Assembly (NCBI GenBank): GCA_949123685.1
Contig: CASBHZ010000024.1
Location: forward strand, 1-39,129
Direction of reading: 5' to 3'
DNA length: 39,129 nucleotides
Origin: an uncultured Bacteroidales bacterium
GTDB taxonomy: Bacteria > Bacteroidota > Bacteroidia > Bacteroidales > Muribaculaceae
The position numbers were made by a program, and so were the translations under genes. Under the pieces are notes generated by a model. The model had not been told where the DNA came from. It saw only the letters and a program-made list of their open reading frames with translations, and did not search any database. The stretch's first letter is position 1, and each line of letters opens with the position of its first letter. Positions 33,248 to 39,129 of the stretch are shown here, one piece after another.

Positions 33248-34266
33248 CTATAAGCCTATAAGCAAACCCAGTTTACTTATAGGCTTACAACTTGGTTTGA
33301 TTTTTTTGAATAAGATACCGATCCCTATTGGAATGAAGAAACCCAATATGAATGAAAGCGCATATAAAATCAATGGACTAACATCCGGTAAAATACGCGC
33401 CAAAGGTCCCCTAACAAAAACATGGGGGAAATAGCTCAACAAAAAGATCGTATAACAAAAAGATGACAGACTTACAATAAACGGGGTAACTTTCTTCTCT
33501 AATAATAATGCCAGCGATACGCTAAATATAATACCGCATAAAGAAGCAACAACACCAGTTGTCAACAAAGTAACAGAAATAAAGAGGAACAGTGGTATTA
33601 CCACCCCCTAAATTTATATATTATTTTATCAATCAATGGTTTACATTCACAATATAAGACCCCCGTTAAAAAATAAGGAATATAATCCAACGCATTGGAT
33701 ATCTGCATAAAGAATATCATTGGCAAAAATTGCCCTATCACTGTTGCAGTGATTATTGCCATTAATATCAAACCGGTAATTTTAAGCATGTTATGGTTCA
33801 TACCATATGACAACTTAACACATTTCCAAAAAGGAAACACCAATATAAAAATTGTAAATAATGTTGGCAAAAACCACATAAACCCAACAGGATGAAATAA
33901 CGTCACATTAATAAAAGAATGCCAACTCAATGTAACTGGAGTCAACAGTTCACCTGGATCTTTGACAATAATAGTCTTTACAAGAAATATGATCGTATTG
34001 ATAAATAGAAACGGAACCAACAACCTTATTGCCTTTGACTTTATAAATTCAAAATAAGAGATTCTATTTAACTTATCAACAGGATTAGTCAGACAAAATA
34101 GGAAACCGGAAATAAAGAAAAACAAGGGCATATGAAAACTATATGCCCACTTACGTATCCAAAATTCTTTTTGATACTCATTAATTTCGCTATGCCCGAT
34201 AACGACCAATATCATAGCAAAAACTGTAAGCAACGCCATCTGGCGATTTTTCTCTTTGGATGCCAT
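33248..34266 (-). pseudogene. Acyltransferase 3 membrane protein split by a frameshift in a G tract
   Basis: From ATG 34266 (overlapping the glf stop in TGATG) the frame reads an acyltransferase 3 protein: VFAMILVVIGHSEINEYQKE, then FHMPLFFFISGFLF with the conserved His in FH and VIGH, and several membrane helices, to KFRGW and a stop at 33598. A second frame from 33604 to 33248 carries the remaining helices (IPLFLFISVTLLTTGVV to GLLIGL). The join lies in a run of five G (five C at 33604-33608 on plus); six would merge the frames into one protein of about 338 residues. Normal members O-acetylate or succinylate surface sugars. It could be a sequencing error, a real inactivation, or phase variation. 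Confidence 0.8.
33251..33287. terminator. Hairpin overlapping the end of the acyltransferase gene
   Basis: TAAGCCTATAAG pairs exactly with CTTATAGGCTTA around a 13-base loop, and on the minus strand CTTTTAAATC follows. The stem encodes the last residues of the frame (KPIS...LIGL), an economical stop for the transcript or a partial processing point. Confidence 0.55.
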
Positions 34267-35405
34267 CAAAGGATTTCTTTCACCTTATTCAATGCCTGTG
34301 CAATAACTTGATGCATATCATAGTAGCGATATTCGGCAAGCCTTCCACAGAAAATCACATTGTCCTCATTATCAGCAAGCTCCTTATATCGGGCATAGAG
34401 GGAAGCGTTGCGGTCATCGTTTACCGGATAATAAGGTTCATCACCTGGATTCCATTCCCGTGAGTATTCACGGGATATAATGGTGACAGGATTTGAATAA
34501 ACCTCATTCCCGAATACTTCAAAATGCTTATGCTCTATGATCCTTGTGAAAGGTGTTTCTGCATCCGTATAATTCACGACCGCATTGCCTTGGTAATTTG
34601 CCGTGTCGAGACGTTCCGTCTCAAAACTGACGCTACGGTACTGGAGATTCCCGAACCGATAGTCATAGAAGCGGTCAATCTCTCCTGTATATACCACCTT
34701 ATCAGCCAAGGCATCAAGTTCAAGCCTTGAAGATAGATAATCAATACCGAGTCTCACCTCAATCCCTTCAAGCATACGCTCCACGAGTCTTGTATATCCA
34801 CCGACAGGAATACCCTGATAGGAATCGTTGAAATAATTGTTATCGAAAGTCATACGAACCGGGAGACGACGGATAATGAAGGCGGGAAGCACTGTGCAGG
34901 CACGTCCCCACTGCTTCTCGGTATAGTGTTTGATCAGTTTTTCATATATGTCAACCCCGATCAGAGTAAGTGCCTGCTCCTCAAGATTCCTCGGTTCAGT
35001 GACACCATCTTTTATCATCCGCTCAATCGCATCCTGTCTTTGACGCTCTATCATAGTTTGAGCTTCTGCCGGAGTTCTCACACCCCACATCTGATAGAAT
35101 GTATTCATGTTAAAGGGGAGGTTATATAACTTCCCGTCGGGGGCCTGCGCGACAGGACAATTGGTATAACGATTGAATTCCACAAACGAATTTACATAAT
35201 CCCATATTCTCTTGTCAGATGTATGGAAGATATGTGCTCCGTATTTATGTACATTTATTCCATCTATACTTTCCGTATAGACATTACCCCCGATATGCGC
35301 CCTCCTATCGATCACCAGACAACGTTTGCCGGCTTTAGTAAGCTCATGAGCAATAGTGGCACCGGCAAGCCCGGCACCGACAATTAGGTAGTTGTATTCA
35401 GCCAT
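34266..35405 (-). CDS. glf: UDP-galactopyranose mutase
   Basis: 379 residues. The FAD-binding start YLIVGAGLAGATIAHELTKA and RRAHIGGNVYTESIDGINVH are diagnostic, as are KYGAHIFHTSDKRIW, the substrate region TEKQWGRACTVLPAFIIRRL, and the end CGRLAEYRYYDMHQVI. It interconverts UDP-galactopyranose and UDP-galactofuranose with reduced flavin in the cytosol, which predicts galactofuranose in the surface glycan made by this locus. The next gene overlaps its stop codon. Confidence 0.97.
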   Translation of the reverse strand: MAEYNYLIVGAGLAGATIAHELTKAGKRCLVIDRRAHIGGNVYTESIDGINVHKYGAHIFHTSDKRIWDYVNSFVEFNRYTNCPVAQAPDGKLYNLPFNMNTFYQMWGVRTPAEAQTMIERQRQDAIERMIKDGVTEPRNLEEQALTLIGVDIYEKLIKHYTEKQWGRACTVLPAFIIRRLPVRMTFDNNYFNDSYQGIPVGGYTRLVERMLEGIEVRLGIDYLSSRLELDALADKVVYTGEIDRFYDYRFGNLQYRSVSFETERLDTANYQGNAVVNYTDAETPFTRIIEHKHFEVFGNEVYSNPVTIISREYSREWNPGDEPYYPVNDDRNASLYARYKELADNEDNVIFCGRLAEYRYYDMHQVIAQALNKVKEIL

Positions 35406-35418
35406 ATCTTAAAATGCA

Positions 35419-35532
35419 ACTGACCGATATAGGCATTACTAAGCACTCATAAGCAAGTGTTGAAAATTAGCTTATAACAAACATGCATTTACTTATTATA
35501 ACCTAATTTTCAATACTTACTATCGATCAGTT
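35419..35532. repeat. Long two-step hairpin between glf and wecC
   Basis: Outer arms ACTGACCGATA (35419-35429) and TATCGATCAGT (35522-35532) pair with one wobble. Inner arms AAGTGTTGAAAATTAG (35455-35470) and CTAATTTTCAATACTT (35503-35518) pair in 15 of 16 positions. It lies in the gap of two co-oriented genes of one cluster. It may be a small repeat element like A-C, or an attenuator lowering glf expression relative to wecC. Confidence 0.6.
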
Positions 35533-35539
35533 CTTTATA

Positions 35540-36745
35540 TTATTTCTTATAAATACCGCAGAAATCAAGAATTATCTTATCTTCATTCCACGGCAACGTT
35601 TTAAAAGGATCATGAGCAGTAAGGAAAACGATGATGTCCGCCTCTTCATAAGCCTTCATGTAGTCTGTGAGTTTAAAAACATTATGCTCCACAACATTTG
35701 GCTCCACAACAAGAATATCAGCATTATTACAGCTTTGCATCACCTTTGACACAATATGCTTTGCCGGAGATTCCCTCAAATCATCAATATTAGGTTTGAA
35801 TGCAAGCCCCATCATTGCCACAACAGGTTTGCGATGATGCTTAATTTCAAACTCGAGCATAGAGTTCTTAACTTTTTCCGCACACCAGAAAGCCTTATAG
35901 TTATTGATTTCGCGAGCATCCGCTATCAGCTTTGACTCTGCAGGGAAATCTGCAGTAATGAAATAAGGATCAACAGCTATACAATGCCCTCCAACACCAC
36001 ATCCTGGTTGAAGTATGTTCACACGAGGATGCTTGTTAGCAAGATTAATAAGTTCCCATACATTTATACCAGCCTTGTCGCAAATCAGAGAAAGCTCATT
36101 CGCGAACGCAATCTGCACGTCACGGCTTGAATTTTCTGTTAGTTTACACATCTCCGCCGTACGGGCATTTGTTTTATGCAGAGAGCCTTTAACAAAGAGA
36201 GAATAAAATTTAATAGCCTCGTCAGTTGCATCCGGTGTTAAACCGCCGATTACTCGATCATTATGAACCAGTTCATATATGACATTCCCAGGAAGAACAC
36301 GTTCCGGACAATAAGCAATATATATTTTATCTTTCAATTCAGGACGTTCATTATATATAATATCAGCCATCATCTCTGTTGTTCCTATTGGAGAAGTCGA
36401 CTCAATAACATAAAGATCACCCTCCTTCAGCAATGGTATCACAGCCTTTGTAGCAGCCTCAACATAGCTTACATCCGGCTCGTGGTCTCCTTTAAACGGA
36501 GTTGGAACAACCATAAAATACGCATCTGCTTCTTCCGGAGTCGTTGCTGCATGTAATTTACCATCGTTAACAACCTCTTTCAACATATCCTCCATACCTG
36601 GTTCGATAATGTGGAGGTGACCGGCATTAGTTTGTTCCACAACAGACGGATTGATGTCAACACCTACAACCTCAATACCGTGTTTAGCTGCTATAATAGC
36701 AGTTGGGAGCCCGATATAACCAAGGCCCATAAAACAAGCTTTCAT
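35540..36745 (-). CDS. wecC: UDP-N-acetyl-D-mannosamine dehydrogenase
   Basis: 401 residues. NAD site GLGYIGLPTAIIAAKHGIEV at the start; VVPTPFKGDHEPDVSYVEAA; the ESTSPIGTTE segment; LTENSSRDVQIAFANELSLI; and the catalytic cysteine in QPGCGVGGHCIAVDPYFI. The enzyme oxidises UDP-ManNAc to UDP-ManNAcA in two NAD-dependent steps. The preceding gene, wecB, supplies its substrate, so the glycan should contain N-acetylmannosaminuronic acid. 14 bp lie between the wecB stop and this start. Confidence 0.96.
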   Translation of the reverse strand: MKACFMGLGYIGLPTAIIAAKHGIEVVGVDINPSVVEQTNAGHLHIIEPGMEDMLKEVVNDGKLHAATTPEEADAYFMVVPTPFKGDHEPDVSYVEAATKAVIPLLKEGDLYVIESTSPIGTTEMMADIIYNERPELKDKIYIAYCPERVLPGNVIYELVHNDRVIGGLTPDATDEAIKFYSLFVKGSLHKTNARTAEMCKLTENSSRDVQIAFANELSLICDKAGINVWELINLANKHPRVNILQPGCGVGGHCIAVDPYFITADFPAESKLIADAREINNYKAFWCAEKVKNSMLEFEIKHHRKPVVAMMGLAFKPNIDDLRESPAKHIVSKVMQSCNNADILVVEPNVVEHNVFKLTDYMKAYEEADIIVFLTAHDPFKTLPWNEDKIILDFCGIYKK

Positions 36746-36759
36746 AAAATTATTAGTGA

Positions 36760-37911
36760 TTATTTCAACGTTTCAACAATTCGAGAGCAAGCCAATCCGT
36801 CTCCATACGGATTCACAGCTTTTGACATAGTGTCATAGTGCTCCTTGTCATCAAGCAAGGCAGAAACTTCAGAGATTATTTTATCATAATTCGTACCGAC
36901 AAGTTTTACTGTCCCAGCTGACAAAGCTTCCGGCCTTTCCGTAGTGTCACGCATCACAAGCACCGGCTTACCCAGTCCAGGAGCCTCTTCCTGTATGCCT
37001 CCGCTATCTGTCAACACAATATCAGATTTCTCCATCAGATATACAAATGACAAATATTCAAGAGGTTCTATAAAGAACATATTTTCATATCCGCCAAGAT
37101 CTTCACCAAACACTTCATGAATAGGCCTACGCACATTTGGATTAAGATGCATGGGATAGACAAAATCAACATCTGGATACTTTTCAGTCAATGCCTTGAT
37201 AGCCTTACATATTGAAATAAATCCATCTCCAAAATTTTCACGGCGATGTCCTGTAATCAGAACCATCTTACGCCCGTTCGAAAGACGTTTAATATCATAT
37301 CCCGACCTGTTAAGCTCTTGTATCAAGGAACCTTCCAGTGCAATACTTCTCTTTATTTTATCCAGAACCATATAAAGAGCATCAATTACAGTGTTTCCTG
37401 TTACGACAATCTTATATTCACATATACCTTCTTCCAAAAGATTACTACGGCTCAGTTCTGTGGGAGCAAAATCATATGTAGCAATACGGCCTGTAATCTG
37501 ACGGTTCATCTCTTCAGGCCAGGGAGAATAAATATTATGTGTTCTCAAACCAGCCTCCACATGCCCAACAGGAATCTGCTGATAAAAAGCGGCGAGGGCA
37601 GCTGCAGTAGATGTAGTTGTATCTCCATGAACAAGAACAACGTCGGGACTTGCCTTCTTAAGCACATCACGCATACCGGTCAAAACACGTGCTGTAACAT
37701 CATAAAGATCCTGTCCTTGTTTCATTATGTTTAGGTCATAGTCAGGAGTAATCTCAAACAAGTCCAATACTTGATCCAACATCTGACGATGTTGACCGGT
37801 CACACACACTATTGTCTCAAATTCTTCAGGATATTTCTGGAACTCCTTAACAAGCGGTGCCATTTTTATTGCCTCAGGACGAGTCCCGAAGATAAGCATT
37901 ATTTTTTTCAT
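36760..37911 (-). CDS. wecB: UDP-N-acetylglucosamine 2-epimerase (non-hydrolysing)
   Basis: 383 residues, normal length. KIMLIFGTRPEAIKMAPLVK at the start, VCVTGQHRQMLDQVLDLFEI, VLVHGDTTTSTAAALAAFYQ, HVEAGLRTHNIYSPWPEEMN, ITGHRRENFGDGF and LTDSGGIQEEAPGLGKPVLV are all diagnostic. It converts UDP-GlcNAc to UDP-ManNAc in the cytosol, feeding WecC directly downstream. Confidence 0.97.
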   Translation of the reverse strand: MKKIMLIFGTRPEAIKMAPLVKEFQKYPEEFETIVCVTGQHRQMLDQVLDLFEITPDYDLNIMKQGQDLYDVTARVLTGMRDVLKKASPDVVLVHGDTTTSTAAALAAFYQQIPVGHVEAGLRTHNIYSPWPEEMNRQITGRIATYDFAPTELSRSNLLEEGICEYKIVVTGNTVIDALYMVLDKIKRSIALEGSLIQELNRSGYDIKRLSNGRKMVLITGHRRENFGDGFISICKAIKALTEKYPDVDFVYPMHLNPNVRRPIHEVFGEDLGGYENMFFIEPLEYLSFVYLMEKSDIVLTDSGGIQEEAPGLGKPVLVMRDTTERPEALSAGTVKLVGTNYDKIISEVSALLDDKEHYDTMSKAVNPYGDGLACSRIVETLK

Positions 37912-37969
37912 ATTGAGTATTTTTAATAAATTTCACACTGAAAAGATTGGGAAAGACGAGTTCAGACAA

Positions 37970-39049
37970 TTATCCACAGACCGTATCATTCAACCTTTCA
38001 AAAAAATCAGAATAATCTTCCTGTAACTCAGAAGCAGGTATTGAATGAGCATTTAGAACCATATCATTCAGTATATCTGTATTCAATTTGTTCAATACAT
38101 ACCTCATTGAGCAGTCATCGTTCACTACTGCAAAACCACATTTTAATTCTTTAACCCTATCTGCCAAATAGGTGTCAGATGTAACAATCATGGGAGTGTT
38201 AAAATATATGCACTCATATAGTTTGTTAGGTTCTAATAATCTTTCATTAATAGTTGTCGTATCGTAATTACAAACCATTACATCTATTGAATCATAAACG
38301 AGGTCCAAATCCTCTGGATTCTTAAACTTCCCATTATACTTTATGTTTGAATATTTCTTGCACAAAGAATGAACCTCTTTCATCATGCACTCATCCCCGT
38401 TACCCCAGAATATAAATTCATGACATGGGTAACTTTCGCCTATAAGTCTGGCAAAATCCAAAGTAGTACGGTATCGTATATTGCCAGCAAAACCAAATCT
38501 AATTGAATCTTTAATCGTCACAATTGCAGGTCTTGCATCTTCACTATAGATTGAGTCCAACTTATTTTTTACATAGATGCATTTATTCTTACCTTTATCA
38601 GACAGCATCAAACAGCATTGAAAACCGGGAGAAGTCAAAACCGAAAACATTGATCCATTTATCAGTTGACGGTCTATGGCAAGAAACAACTTCCTAAGTG
38701 GCAATGGGAACGCACCATAAACAATATCGGAAATACCATATATATACCGCACCCTTTTCATCTTGCACACGCAAGCAATATCAAACGTTGTGGCATAATA
38801 GACAGGAGTTTTCCCATGGTGTTCAATTACGCTTGTTATGTTTTCATAAACTGTCCATATACGCTTGACATAGTTCCTGTTTAAAACCTCTGAGAGTAAT
38901 TTGATATCATCTTCTTCATTACCGCTTGTCAAGTCACAACTACGAACAAAACCATAAGCCTCAACATCAATACCATGAGATCTCATTATCCTCAATTTAC
39001 GTATATAATGAGGGTCATATGCAGAGGCCATCAAGAAAATAATTTGCAT
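37970..39049 (-). CDS. GT4-type (GT-B fold) glycosyltransferase
   Basis: 359 residues. The N-terminal Rossmann half starts MQIIFLMASAYDPHYIRKLR, and RFGFAGNIRYRTTLDFARLI opens the C-terminal half, matching the GT1/GT4 linker. EFIFWGNGDECMM and the late NERLLEPNKLYECIYFNTPM contain the nucleotide-sugar-binding E-x-x-K-type motif (ExNKLYE). It transfers a sugar to a growing glycan unit. It is first of the visible polysaccharide genes, 58 bp before wecB. Substrate unknown. Confidence 0.82.
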   Translation of the reverse strand: MQIIFLMASAYDPHYIRKLRIMRSHGIDVEAYGFVRSCDLTSGNEEDDIKLLSEVLNRNYVKRIWTVYENITSVIEHHGKTPVYYATTFDIACVCKMKRVRYIYGISDIVYGAFPLPLRKLFLAIDRQLINGSMFSVLTSPGFQCCLMLSDKGKNKCIYVKNKLDSIYSEDARPAIVTIKDSIRFGFAGNIRYRTTLDFARLIGESYPCHEFIFWGNGDECMMKEVHSLCKKYSNIKYNGKFKNPEDLDLVYDSIDVMVCNYDTTTINERLLEPNKLYECIYFNTPMIVTSDTYLADRVKELKCGFAVVNDDCSMRYVLNKLNTDILNDMVLNAHSIPASELQEDYSDFFERLNDTVCG

Positions 39050-39129
39050 AAATATTTAGATGCAGATACTAATTTTATTAACTACATGACAAAAATCTGA
39101 AAACATCGAAATCTGGTTTTCGCCAAGGT
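39050..39129. other. End of window, gene-free
   Basis: 80 AT-rich bases before the glycosyltransferase start. No feature seen. Confidence 0.5.

Overview
The window looks like the chromosome of a gut-type member of the Bacteroidales. The signs are the -7 boxes of the form TAnnTTTG ahead of many genes, an ECF sigma factor fragment, a GLPGLI-family protein, a C10 (streptopain-type) peptidase with a C-terminal secretion domain, a relic of a polysaccharide-utilisation locus, and a large glycan-synthesis region. A Muribaculaceae-like organism is plausible, but that is inference.

Layout. Bases 1-5400: the start of an ECF sigma factor, then what looks like the edge of a mobile island. It holds a YhcG/DUF1016 nuclease, a tyrosine recombinase, an attachment-like region with a possible tRNA 3' fragment and several short inverted repeats, and an AlbA_2 (Schlafen-type) protein. 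Bases 5477-6817: a decayed locus with the end of a GH78 alpha-L-rhamnosidase and a twice-broken AraC regulator. Bases 6992-7801: a GLPGLI protein. Bases 8180-12218: an AT-rich accessory block with a WG-repeat-like protein, a lipoprotein behind a long structured leader, an orphan FtsZ C-terminal-domain protein, a relic of a second copy of that gene, and an unknown protein. Bases 12332-14007: GrpB family and two GNAT acetyltransferases. Bases 14011-17367: a four-gene minus-strand operon of Tag, esterase, Ogt and MFS exporter. Bases 17530-21446: a K+/H+ antiporter, KDG kinase and a GltD-like oxidoreductase. Bases 21430-25864: HAD phosphatase, phosphoribosyltransferase and three GT2 glycosyltransferases. 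Bases 26060-30770: two secreted proteins, one of them the C10 protease. Bases 30869-32370: an HTH regulator, two tandem hairpin elements, and a toxin-antitoxin pair whose toxin is broken by an 8-bp tandem duplication. Bases 32415-39049: surface-polysaccharide genes, including glf, wecC and wecB.

The most unusual things I see are: (1) a family of about 180-bp long-hairpin elements at 24607-24790, 31401-31575 and 31651-31826, sharing an apical stem-loop, two of which sit directly in front of start codons; (2) a stand-alone homologue of the FtsZ C-terminal domain, with a relic second copy; (3) a 5' leader at 10516-10782 whose pairings cross, which suggests a pseudoknot or a switch; and (4) several recently broken genes, each with a recognisable lesion (amber codon, frameshift, 8-bp duplication, short G tract). 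No complete tRNA or rRNA gene, CRISPR array or insertion sequence was seen.
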